Shown here: positions 34,288-45,200 of the stretch, one piece after another
How positions within the stretch are numbered: the first letter of the stretch is position 1
How the letters are laid out: every line of letters begins with the position of its first letter
From: Purpureocillium takamizusanense
Lineage: Eukaryota; Ascomycota; Sordariomycetes; Hypocreales; Ophiocordycipitaceae
Length of the DNA: 64,000 nt
NCBI RefSeq assembly: GCF_022605165.1
Contig: NC_063068.1
Location: forward strand, 2,170,001-2,234,000
Direction of reading: 5' to 3'
Translations under genes and position numbers: made by a program
The notes under the pieces: generated by a model
The model's input: only the letters and a program-made list of their open reading frames with translations
The model's database searches: none
Told to the model about the DNA's origin: nothing

Positions 34288-36887
34288 TGGGGGCGGCCGG
34301 AATGCGGGACTGGGCAGGCAGCGTCGAGGGCGAACTCGACTCAGCGGTACGGCTGTCCCCGAAACAACGGTATGCCGGTTACTGGGAACGGAGGGGCGGG
34401 GGGAGGGGGGGGGGGGGTCCAGGTCGAGGCTAATAAACGGGTGTCAAGGTCCCAAAGGGGGAAAAGTCTGGGGCCACCAGGCGGGAGCGGCAAAGGGAAA
34501 CGACGGCGGCGGCGCTGGGTGTGTTTAAAAAAAAAATGCGTGCGGCGTTGCGTGCGGGAGCGGGAGGACGCGAAGGAGGGTGGAGGGGCCCCCTTCGATG
34601 AGAAACGAAGATGGGAGAAGTCGACCGAAAACAAAGGCCGAGCCAGGGGTGGATTCGAGCAGCCCCCAAGTGACCAACGCGAGAGAAGACAAAGCGACGT
34701 CGGAGCGGAGCAGAGCAGAGCAGAGCAGAGCGGAGAGCAGAGCAGAGCAAAGGAACGCAACGCAATGCAACGGACAGGGCGGGTGAAGAGGGAAGTAGGA
34801 AGAGGAAAAAGGAAGAGAGGGAGCGGAGAACGAGCGAGAGAGAGGGAGGGAAGAGTGACGAAGGTCTCCAAAACGCCAACGAGAGAAACCGAGAGAGCCC
34901 AGCAGCACAGAAGGAAGGTACAGCACAGCTCAGCGGTGCACGGCGGCGCCCTGCAAATGGTAGGTGAGATCCATTAGCCACAGCACACCTCACAGCGAGC
35001 CAGTAAGGTACGATATTCTGTTCTTTCAGCGGCGCCCGGGCTCTCCTCTCAGGCCGCCTGGGTCCCCCTTCCCAGCCCGCGATTTATCAGTACGTAGTCG
35101 GTGGCAACGACAGGCGGGATGATTGACAGTGGCCCCCGGCATGGGGTGCCAAATTGTGACTTTGACTGGCCGGGGGGAAGAAGAGACGAGAGAAATAAAA
35201 CAGGACCTCCCAGGGGGGGGGGACGGTAACGTGTCGTCACAGGACATGGTGCCACGGATCAAGTAATGAGAAAAAAAACATGGACTTTGAAGACGAGCAG
35301 GGGAAAGGGGCATCGACGAGGCTGGCTCAAACATACATAAACGACGACGGTCGTCGACGGCCTCGTGCCTCGTGCTCGATCCCATGACGCCGCTCGATAC
35401 CTTCGATAAAAAGCCACCCATCGTCACCGACACCGGGCGTGTCTTGGACATGGGGGCGTCGTCGCCCAGCGCAAAACGGCACACACACAGTCAGGCGCGC
35501 CGCTGCCATGCCATGCCATGCCATGCCATGCCCATGCGCACCGCTGCCGCAACCCGCACCCACCGTCATGGGGGCCCCGTGACCTCTGAGCGGCTCGCAG
35601 GTCTGCCTGCAGATTCGCAACAACCTGGTGGGATCGTCCGTCCTCCCCTCCCTTCCCGTGGGTACCTGACGTGTCCGGGGCGGGCGTCCGTCGACTCCCC
35701 GTTCCCCTTGCTCTTCCGCCCCAACCTCCTCCTCTGCTGCCGCTCGCTGCCCTGCACTGGATGCCCTGCACTGGATGCCCGTCCACTCGGCCAGGCCACC
35801 ATCGGGTCGGGGGGCGGGGGAAGGCTGCTGTCGCCAACGGACCGCTCTGTTTCGCCGGGGACCAGAGCTGCTTTTCTCCGCTTCGCTGTCGCGCTGTTGT
35901 GCCGGCAACGCGTCGCGCGCGCCCATGCAGGCTGCTATTGCTATTGCTGCTGCTGCTGCTGCTGCTGCTGTTGATGCTCATCGCTCGTCCTATCGCTAAA
36001 AGATGGTACAAAGTACTTCTTGTCCACCCATTGTACATTAGTACCTAGGCCCGCCGCCATGATGTCTTTGTGCATCCGGCTGGCCCCATCATTCATCACT
36101 CAAACGGGGCCTTGCATCTACGCGGAACGCGTTTCTAGAAGGTTCAGTGGGGCCGGCCCGGCTGCCGACGCGCCCCGGCCGGCGGCTCCTGCGGCTCCTG
36201 CGGCGTCCCCTGCGGCCACTCTGGCCGCTGAAGCTTCCATTACACCAGACGACAGTCCGGCGGCTGCACGGACACAGGTCGGGAGGTTCCAGGCAGGCAC
36301 CTCCGCTCATGCCGTCGCCACAAGCTGAAAAATGCCGTAGTGAAGTTGACTCTGTTCAGGGCCTACTTCTTGTTGCGCACTTGTTGTAATAAAGCGCTGA
36401 CTGGCTGCGCTGAAGAGACACGTGTCAGAGTCGGCCGACGCACATCAGCTCTCCACGTTTTCATCACATCTCGCGTCGGGGCCTGCACCTGCCATCCAGC
36501 CGATGGCGTCACAACCGCGACACTTTTGCTTGGTTAATCCTTTGCGGTATCATAGCATTAATACGGATTTTATGTCTCATCCAATGTCATGCGCCATGTC
36601 ATCAAGTAATCTTGTCCCTTGTGTTGCACAGGAAAGACGCCGTGGAACCGCGCGAGACACCCGATCGAGGCTGCATCCTTGATGCTGCAGCGTGCCGCCG
36701 GCCGCCCCCTTACCAAAGCCAACTGTCAGCAGACCTTGGCCTGCTCTGATGAGTGGCCAAATAAACAAGGCTGCAAGCAATAAAAAACCGTCTCCCTGGC
36801 GACGACGAATACACACGCCAGGTGTAATTCGGGCAGCGTAGTTCGGGACCAGTCCTACTGCGTCTCACGGTAGCGGCCAGGTGCCTC
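34288..36887. other. Intergenic region upstream of the J-domain gene
   Basis: About 2.6 kb without a supported gene. From 34400 to 34920 the minus strand is strongly pyrimidine-rich, as expected for the promoter and leader of the J-domain gene. Simple repeats are an AGAGC array (34709-34748), a CCATG array (35506-35530) and a TGC array (35945-35970). A TACCTAGG site lies at 36042-36049. Confidence 0.55.
34709..34748. repeat. AGAGC pentanucleotide array
   Basis: About seven units, one of them imperfect, lie in the long purine-rich segment 420-460 bases upstream of the J-domain start codon. On the coding strand this is GCTCT, which fits a CT-rich promoter or leader. Confidence 0.8.
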
Positions 36888-37879
36888 TCAGTCCTCCGCG
36901 TTTCCATTTGTGCCGTTGTCGGCACCTCCATTCGCCCCCATGATGGAGTGCACAAACTCCTGATATTTAAACACCTCTCCCTTTTTCGCACCGAGCTGGG
37001 CATTCATGTTGCGATTGAACGCCCGCCGGCCGGTGAAGCCGTCCACTACCTTGTCAACCTCGGCCGCCGTCAGCGCGCGCTCGCCAGGTTCAGGCGCCGT
37101 GTTGAGCAGGGCGTCCCGCAGCTCGGCCCAGTTCACCTGACCGCTGTCGTCATCATCAAAGGCTGAAAATGCGGAGAGGAGCTCGGCGCTGGGGGAGAGT
37201 GCCGCGAGCGCCTCGGCGAGCGAGTTGAGAAAAGCAGCCAAAGCGATGGTCTGCGGCCGGGATGGCGGGAAGAACTTGGCAACGTCAGAGTGACCATTCG
37301 GTAGTCCTGGCAAGCGATACTCGTCAGCAAAACTCCCGGTAACAAATGCCACCTGGGCAACTAACCGAGCTGGCTCAGCATGTCGGCGACATCCTCGCGG
37401 TTGACGACGCCGTCGCAGTCTCTGTCTAGGATCTGGAAGCCATCCCGCAGCGTCCTGACCTGTGCGGGCAATAACTGGGAGAGCGCGTTGCCGTTGCTCA
37501 GTGCCGTCATCGGCGGAGGCGCTCTTGATGAGGACTGGGGTCTCTGAGGCGATATCATGCTCTCGGCGGGCGTCTGCGCCCTCGGCGTCCAGCTATCCTG
37601 CGTGCTAGTCGGCGTTGTTGGTCTCGCGAATCGGGCAGCTCCGCCCAGCGGTGCGGCTTTGGTCGGTGATGCGGAGGGAGTCGTGTGTCGCAGCGGCGAG
37701 GGCGACGCGGGTGATTCTGGTCGTCTGAAGGGCGAGCCACGCGAGGGAGGCGAGCCGTAGCCGAGCGGAGACGGCTTGTATGATGCTGATACCGACTGTG
37801 AAAGGATGAAGACGCGTTCTGTCAGCTCTCCTGGATCGCGGCGGCGTTTCGGCTTGGCGCACTTGGGGGCTGCTACCAT
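36888..37879 (-). CDS. EF-hand protein, myosin regulatory light chain-like
   Basis: Exons 37879-37366 and 37306-36888 give 310 residues from the ATG at 37879. The N-terminal half is Pro/Ser-rich with many SP sites (KPSPLGYGSPPSRGSPFRR), so it may be phosphorylated by proline-directed kinases. The C-terminal half has an EF-hand (ILDRDCDGVVNREDV), a second calcium-loop-like motif (FDDDDSGQVNWAELRDAL) and a degenerate third near AEVDKVVDGFTGRR. This matches the fungal type II myosin regulatory light chain layout (Rlc1-like), which acts at the cytokinetic ring. The start is uncertain. An alternative first exon from the ATG at 37925 (MANLARHPSDG) joined by a GTAGCA donor to a TATCAG acceptor near 37790 would also give a good N-terminus. 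Confidence 0.75.
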
Positions 37880-37925
37880 GATTGCAGGCGGACCCGTCTG
37901 ACGGGTGGCGCGCCAGGTTGGCCAA

Positions 37926-39913
37926 GGAACGTCGGATCTACGCGGGGAGACACAGGTGGAGAACGGGCGATGGATGCGTGTGCAAGTAGGCTCGTGAGGG
38001 GAGTCTGGACAGACTAATTGTCGAGGAGGCTGCTGCAGTTGCTATTGCGAACATATGCTGAGATGGACTCGATGCCGCTCGTGGGCGAAGAAAGCGGTGG
38101 TGTTGCAGAGGCGTTGAGTTTCCGTGCACGCGCAGAGCGTGCGTCAAGTGTCTCGCCAAAGTAAACAATCCAGCGCAGCAACAACCGTGACAACGACAGC
38201 CTTGCAGCGCAGCGGGGCGGGGTCCAGGCCCAGCTGTTGGGGTGGTGTGTGCCCGCACTGCCTGGTGTGTGTATGCCGGTGGGGTCGGGTCTGGGCTTTG
38301 CCTTGTGCCTGCCATGCCTGCAACAAGAGACTCTCAGGTGGTGTGATGGGTGGCTGGAGTTTGGGTGGCTGCGCAGTGGTCCCATCCTGCTCTGGTAGGT
38401 AGTGGCTCGGGCAGATGTGGCGTCAAGCTGCAGCGCTCGGTGGCGCCCGCACGGGAAAGCCCTGGAACCCGTCTTGAGGGACGAAAAGGGGACCACTTAT
38501 TAGGACAGGTCAGTCGGGTTAGAGGGTTTGATGATCGCGCAGCGGAAAGAGACGCGTTGTGCCCACGGCACAGCCAGCCAGCATTGTAGGAGGACGCACA
38601 GCCAAGTTGGAATTGGTAGCTGCCCTGGCCATGATTAGGGGTCCTCGCAGGGCGCCAATCCATTATTGGCGCGAGTACAGGGGACCACCTGGGCAGGTGC
38701 GGCACCTGGCTCGTACCTAGGTACCTGTTACCCCTGAGAGCGCCCCCCGGCTGGCCACTCAGGCCCGAGAATTGGCCCAAGATCGGACGAGCCTGCCAGC
38801 TTGCTTGCCCTCGTCCCACCACGACCATGAGTGCAACGCCCACATTCATTGTAGGTGTCACCCAGCCAGTGAGGTGTGGTTGTGGGTGGTTGAGAGAGCA
38901 CGAGGTGCCCTGGGTGCAGCCATGGAGGGAGGTACCCTAGGTACTAACTTTTGGTACTAGGTACCTTGCGTGGACCCGGACGTTGCACTTTTTAAGCGGC
39001 ACAGCACGCTCCCACCACGAGCCCTGGAGCATCCCAGGAGGGCAGCAGCTCCTGGCACTAACTGATACGTACCTAGTTAGTACACAACAGGGCATGTGCG
39101 AATCTTGCCTGCCCGGTGCTCTGGTCGGTTCCACTTCCATGGAGCTCGTTGATTGATCGATCCGCCACACGAGGGCGAGAGAGAGCCCCTGGTCTCGTGT
39201 TAACTTTAAGGGGAGATGCAGCGGCACCACCATGTCATGTCTCAATGCTCTCCTCGCCCTGCCAAGCATTGGTGCCATTGATTCATCGCTTCGCATAGCC
39301 ATCAGTCGCGAGCACGTCTTCTGCGACACGTTGCCTTCACATCAGTCAGTCAGTCAGTCAGTCACTTGATCGCTTGAGGAGCGTCCATCTCTCGCTTCCT
39401 CAAGATCCAACTCAACGATCGTTCGTCGACCAACGACCGACCCCGCATTCCCCCCTGACCAGCTCCTGACCGCTTCTGCGGCGGATTCCCCGCCTGCCTG
39501 CGCATGGCAAAGCGACAATCCGGATAACTGCTCTCCCGTGCCGACGGACATCTGTCGCCGTCACGGAATCGACCGAGCCGAAACAGGGGCCCGTGCTCCA
39601 CGACCACGACTACGACTACCATCACGACCTTGACCTCTCTCGACGGCGTCGGCTCCGCCGCTACTGCTTTACGCTGCTCTGGTCTGCTCTGGTCTGCTTT
39701 CGCCTCCTCCTCCTCCAACCCCCGCCCCCCTGTGGCAGCAGCCCATCAGGTACATACCCAGGTTACTTCGCGCATACAACGACCCCCGACCGAACAAAAC
39801 AAAGCAAAGCAAGCCGGCGGGGCTTGCGGCTGGCCGCCCACGCCGCCTCTGCATCGGCATCCTCGTCGGTTCATATCCCGCCGCGGTAGGGCGGGCTCCC
39901 TCGCATCCCGACC
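37926..39913. other. Divergent intergenic region between the EF-hand gene and AFI1
   Basis: About 2 kb with no supported gene, expected to hold both promoters. It has a dense patch of CTAGGTAC words (38714-38723, 38935-38963, 39067-39080) and a CAGT tetranucleotide array at 39343-39363, about 550 bases before the AFI1 start. Confidence 0.5.
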
Positions 39914-42522
39914 ATGGCGGCGACGTCCACCGCCCTGCCTTTTATATCCCGTTACAACAGCGCCAGCAACACCCGCTCGGATGCTTCGCTGCCGAAGCGA
40001 GCCTCGCTGTTGTCCTTTCCCTCGTCGCGCTCCGCCTCCGACATGTCTCTGAACTCCCGGCAGGCGAGGTCGCCGCAGCCGCTCGTCGCCGAAACGGACC
40101 GCACCTCGGACCCCAGCGCCAAGTCCACCACCCCGTCGCTCGGCCCCTCATCTCAGCACTCGTCCCTGTCGGCGCCGCGCCGTGTGAATGCCGACGCCCG
40201 CTCCTCGCGGAGGCTCAAGTCCCAGTACCCACGCGGGTCCCCAGACAACCATGTCGAGTACATCCTCGTCGCCTCGTTCGACATTGATCGCGGTCCCGTC
40301 ATGGAGCACCAGTATCCCGTGGCCATCACCGGCGACGAAAACATGCTCGCCGAGCTCATGCTGCCCGACCAGGCCCACGCTCGCAACCAGGACTGGACCA
40401 TCTTCTTTCTGCACAAGGACACGAGTCAGGAGGAGGAGGACGAGGAGCGGCAGATGAAGGAGCGCAGGCGACGGCGGCGCAGGAGACTGCGGGACCGCGC
40501 CGCCGGCATCATCACTGAGGAGGACGGCGACGAGCCCCAAGACGACGACGACGACCTGGACGACGACTTGGACGATGACTCGACGGACAGTGAACCGGAA
40601 GGGGGCGAGGGGCCGCCATTGATTCACGTCTTGAACCTGGTCAACACAAAGCACGACAAGTCCGTAAAGCGAGGCGCCATTGTAAAGGCCATGGCCATCT
40701 GCACGCGGCATCCATTCCTCCACATATACAAGGTGAGCCTAGCCGCGCGTACTTCCATCATGTCACGGCCGAGTAGCTGACCGCAACAAACAGCCACTTT
40801 TGCTGCTCGCGCTGGAAGAGTACTTCAAATCTCCGGTTCCAGAGACCCTGGCCCTGCTGTATGATGCTGTCAACGCCATGGACCTCTCCCTCATGCCGAA
40901 GCTCAGCATCTTGGAGAGACATCTGCTGCTCGCCAGCGAGAACAAGGATCTCTTCGTGGAGAAATTCGAGAAGATGATCCAGATGCGCATGGCCGAGGAC
41001 AGGGGCGAGGTTCTCGACACGGGCAGCGGCGACGAAAGCAGGAGCCTGACCAAGGTCACGAGCATCTCCAGAGCCGGCACCAAGGCCCACGTTGAGGGCG
41101 GAAGCCAGTCGGTGTACTCGGTGCCAAGAGACACGCACGAGTTCGAGAGCAAGGTCATGTACAAGGGCATTCCCATCCCCATCAAGGTGCCGACGGCCGT
41201 CATGCCTGAGACGGTGGGAGACTTTTCCCTCATCAAGCTCATCCAGAACTTTTCCGACCCGCACGCAAAGTCGCCGCAGCCATTCGCGCTGCACCCACAC
41301 TTGACGACCAACGGCACGCACACGCATCCCATCATTGTCTTGGTGAATGCGCTGCTGACGCAGAAGCGCATCGTCTTCCTGGGGCACAACATGCCGTCTG
41401 GGGAGGTGGCTGAGGCGGTACTCGCGGCATGTGCGCTCGCCTCCGGAGGCACCTTGCGGGGTTTTACTCGACACGCTTTCCCTTACACGGACCTGACCAA
41501 GATTGAAGACCTGCTCAACGTTCCTGGCTTCATCGCCGGCGTCACCAATCCCACCTTTGAGAACCACCCCGAGTGGTGGGACCTTTTGTGCGATCTGCCG
41601 AGCGGACGCATCAAGATCAGCAGCAGGATCGAGCCTGCAGCGGTGACCGAGGGGCTGATCTTTTTTCAGCAGCAGAACCCGTCTCTCGCCAACATCGCCG
41701 CCGGCAACACCAACAATCATCAAGACTTGACGGGCGATGCGGCCTTCATGACGGACATCCTTAAGAGCATCGCTGTGAGGCACGGAGAGCGAGTCATCCG
41801 GGCCAAGTGGCGCGGCTGGGTGCTAAAGTTCTGCCGCATCGCCGCGCAGTTCGAAGAGAGCGTTTACGGTGCGAGCGCCCTCTATATTGGGAGCGAAGAC
41901 AACGAGATGACGCTCCCCGGCGCCAGCGGTCACGGGTACGTCTGGGCCGACGACGCGGCCAAGAACAAGGAGCTCGCCGGCAACGTGACGAGGATCGAGG
42001 GCTGGCGCAACACCCGCAGCTACTATAGCTACATTCAAGTAGGAGACCCTCTCTCATGAGGACATCAACGTGACCGACATCTGCTGACTAGTATCCTTGC
42101 AGGACCTCGCCCAGCTCTACACTGTCCGCCCCCTCAAGGGCCTGGACCTCGCTCACATGCACGACCGGCTGCGCATGCAGCGCTTGTCGCCGACGCAGAG
42201 TCGCGATATTTACCTGACGCTTTCCAAGTACATTCACTCCTACGACGAAATCTGTCTGCTGCTAAACGTGGCGCCCGAGTCTCACGCCGGCCTGTTCTAC
42301 CTCGCCCTCGGGTTGTTCCACAAGGAGCGCGACGTGAGGCTCAAGACGGCCGAGCTGCTGGAGCGCATCTCGCAGCACGAGGCCGGACAGCACTGGTGGC
42401 GGAGCTTGAGCCGATTCGAGAGGCTTGCGTATGAGCGCCTCCGACGCGAGTCCGAAGCCGAGCTGCGGGCCAAGCTGGAGAAGGACGGCCTCAGTCCGGG
42501 GCCGGAGAGGAGAATCAGCTAA
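39914..42522 (+). CDS. afi1: Afi1-like DENN-type protein, Arf3 polarity factor
   Basis: Exons 39914-40732, 40794-42038 and 42103-42522 give 827 residues. After a Ser-rich N-terminus (1-100) comes [20 protein letters not shown], the start of the Afi1 docking domain for Arf3. A long acidic and basic insert (about 175-235) follows, including runs of Arg and Asp. The second half holds the 'stabilisation of polarity axis' domain, a divergent DENN fold, with [40 protein letters not shown] and [11 protein letters not shown]. The last exon is helical ([20 protein letters not shown]). In budding yeast Afi1 recruits the GTPase Arf3 to the plasma membrane and affects bud-site polarity. A role in hyphal polarity is inferred. 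Introns are phase 0 with strong donors. Confidence 0.9.
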
Positions 42523-42957
42523 GTGGACCGGGGACACTGGGTGTATCAGTCACTACTACCATTGGGCGGCGTTTCATCCTTGCGATGGCTTATGATGGGA
42601 CATGCGGGGGTGTATTTCACGGGTCATGACTTGAACGAGACGCTTTACCTGCTAAAGACAGTGACAGAGGGCAGGCATATTTGGGACTTTGGGCGGTGCG
42701 GTTGCTGTGCATTTTGGATCACCCGAAGGCGCGAGCAGTGAGGTGGACTGGCGACCTCGATGGCATTAGTATTTTGAGGGGACGGGCGACCAGGGTAACA
42801 TGGGGGGCCCTCGACACTTGATCATACTCCGTACATACAAGCATCTTGTAACTGAATAACGGCCCATGCCGGTACCTTATTAGACCTCTGTATTTGGGCT
42901 TGGGGCTCTCCCTTATTTTGTGGTCTTCTCCTTGCCTTTCCTTTCCTTTCCTTCTTT

Positions 42958-43239
42958 TCACAAAAGGCCAAGAGCCTTGGCTGCGTGCTTGACGTGGTCC
43001 TCACCAAAGGTGGAGATGAAGAAGTAGGAGTGATCGTAGCCCTGTGACTGTCAGCGGGCACAACCCGACAAGAGAGGGGATGCGGGGTCGGGGATGGTGT
43101 ACGCACCTCTTGATAGCGGACCTTGACGCCCTCGATGCCGGCGTCCTTGACGGCCTGCTCAAAGTTTTCGGGCAGTAGCTGGCCCTGCTTGTAAAAGTTG
43201 TCGCCCGTACCCTAACAACCGTCGTCAGAAAAGTTTTAT

Positions 43240-43271
<32 letters not shown>

Positions 43272-44009
43272 AGGGCAAATCACAGAGAGAGGCAAAGAGG
43301 AAGCGGGTTATCGGGCAGGGAAGGGAGAGGCGGGGCGTACCACGTCAATGAGGCAGTTGAGCGGGCCCTTCCACGCCTTGACCAGCTCGGTGGCGTCGTG
43401 CTTCTTCCACTGCTCCCTGTCGTCGCCGAGGTAGCCAGAGAAGGCCTTTTCGCCCCAGGGGCACTTGGAGGGGTTGGAGATGGGGGCCCAGGCGCTGACG
43501 CTGCGGTACATGCCGGGGTTCTTGAGGAAGAGGGTGAGGGCGCCGTGCCCGCCCATGGAGTGGCCGGCGATGGAGACGCGGGCGGGGTCGAGCTCCCGGA
43601 ACTCGGCGAAGAGCAGGCCCGGGAGCTCGCGGGTGAGGTACGACTCCATGCGGTAGTGGGCGGCCCAGGGCTCGCGGGCGGCGTCGACGTAGAAGCTGGC
43701 GGCGCTGCCAAAGTCCCAGGCGTCGTGCTCGCCGGGGAGGTCGGTGCCGCGCGGGGAGGTGTCGGGGAAGACGAGGGCGAGGCCGAGGCGGGCGGCGTGG
43801 GCGTGCAGGAAGCCCTTCTCGGTGACGTTGTCGGGCGTGCACGTCAGGCCGGAGAGGTAGACGAGGAGGGGCGAGGGGGACGAGGGCGACGCCGAGGGCG
43901 GGAGGAAGAGGTTGAGGTTCATGGGCGTCGCGGTGGTGGCGGAGGGGTGGGTGAGCTTGAGGAGGCGGCCCCCGAAGGTGGTGATGGTGGCGTTGGTGGT
44001 GAAGGCCAT
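42958..44009 (-). CDS. S-formylglutathione hydrolase
   Basis: Exons 44009-43341, 43211-43107 and 43041-42958 give 285 residues, the normal length for the esterase D family. Landmarks are LVYLSGLTCTPDNVTEKGF, FPDTSPRG and SFYVDAAREPW. The catalytic triad reads Ser151 in GHSMGG, Asp227 in GTGDNF (just after intron 1) and His262 in GYDHSYFF (just after intron 2). The enzyme hydrolyses S-formylglutathione to formate and glutathione, the step after glutathione-dependent formaldehyde dehydrogenase, so it detoxifies formaldehyde in the cytosol. Intron 1 contains a (CGA) microsatellite of ten units (43241-43270). The gene is convergent with AFI1; their stops are about 435 bases apart. Confidence 0.93.
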
Positions 44010-45200
44010 GGCGGGCGACGGTGGTGATGGGGGAAATTTCCTTGCGTGGTGGACGATTTACAAGAGGGGGGGGATTCTATGAGGGTATTCTAGGGTCGAA
44101 TAAAGACAGTCCTAGGGGGGATCAAGGGGATGGATAGATGGGAGAAAGACGTCGGGCAAGACTATGGACGACGACCCAACGATGTGCTTGAACGAAGTAT
44201 GTATGATGGAGGTTCGGCGTCTGAGGTGGAGGAAAGTCGGCATCGCAGGCGGGCGGGGGGGGAAGCTGAGGTGGGGCAGGTAGGTAACTAAGGGTGGGCG
44301 TTTGAAGCTGCTGTGAGGGGCGATGGGGATGCTATGACATCGCCGATGGCGGGGTGATGTGGGGGAGGGAGGGAGCTGCCGGCCCGCCGTCCATTGAGAA
44401 TGGAAGCTGGAGCAGTGCCCGAAGCCACACAGCAGCAGCAGCTGCCGATGCCACTGTGAGGTGAGTAACATGGTCCACTGCCCAAGGGATTGTTTTAGGT
44501 TTTTTTTTTCTAAAAAAAAAAAATCATTCTCCCACTTTCTCGATGCCGTCGCCGTCGTCCGGACTCCTCCCCGCGAGGTTGGTTGCCAAAACCCGCGTGC
44601 GCGCTGTGCTGGAACGGAGGCCGGCGTGCGTCCGTCCGTCCGTCCGTCCGTCCGTCCGTCCGTCCTCTTTAGAGGAGAAACGTGGCCCATCCTAGATGAC
44701 GGATCTGTCTCGCCCGACGCGTGCCGCATATGGAGGCTTCAACACCAGGCAATGGGCCGGGATGGTCTGCCAGTCGTAGCCTCCACCGCCAGAGCCGGGG
44801 CCGGGGCCGGGGCTGGGGCCGGAGCCGGAGCATCGACCGTCCGGGTGCCCCACCAGATGCGGCGCGGGCTCGCTCGCCCCGGAGACGATGCCGCCGGAAA
44901 GTAGTCTTCAACTTCCTGACGCCGTAATCTGTGCGTATATACAAGCTAATCTCTCGTTCTAGCATCTCCCGTCATAAACGCCTTGCTTGGCACATGCAGA
45001 ATAATAAGCGACGCTATATCTCACCACTCTACGACATTCCTCATCTTTTAGATGAGAGAAACGAGTTTACCCATCATAATATGCGACCGCGGCCAGGACC
45101 ATGAGTACACCGGAAAACCAAAAGAAGAAAGAAAAAATTAGGCGGTATCATCACACATTCGGTCAATGCGCAATGCGTCAAACGCGAGGCCACGACGTGT
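44010..45200. other. Intergenic region
   Basis: No gene is supported. It contains a CGTC tetranucleotide array (44629-44664), a GGGCCG-type short repeat near 44797-44826, and a T-run/A-run inverted pair at 44500-44523 that would fold as a hairpin. Confidence 0.55.
44500..44523. repeat. T10-C-T-A12 inverted repeat
   Basis: A run of ten T followed by CT and then twelve A forms a nearly perfect hairpin. It could be a slippage product or a rigid nucleosome-excluding element in the promoter area of the formylglutathione hydrolase gene, about 500 bases upstream of its start. Confidence 0.8.

Noticed and set aside
33556..34977. Plus-strand open frame of 473 codons opposite the J-domain gene
   Set aside because: It is the antisense shadow of the Ser/Pro-rich N-terminal exon and its CT-rich promoter. 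The protein is Arg/Gly low complexity, while the minus strand has clear TPR and J domains.
40758..41783. Minus-strand frame of 341 codons
   Set aside because: Antisense shadow of the second AFI1 exon.
43241..43270. (CGA) array read as an acidic or Arg/Thr-rich protein segment
   Set aside because: It lies inside intron 1 of the formylglutathione hydrolase gene, and removing the intron restores the catalytic Asp block.
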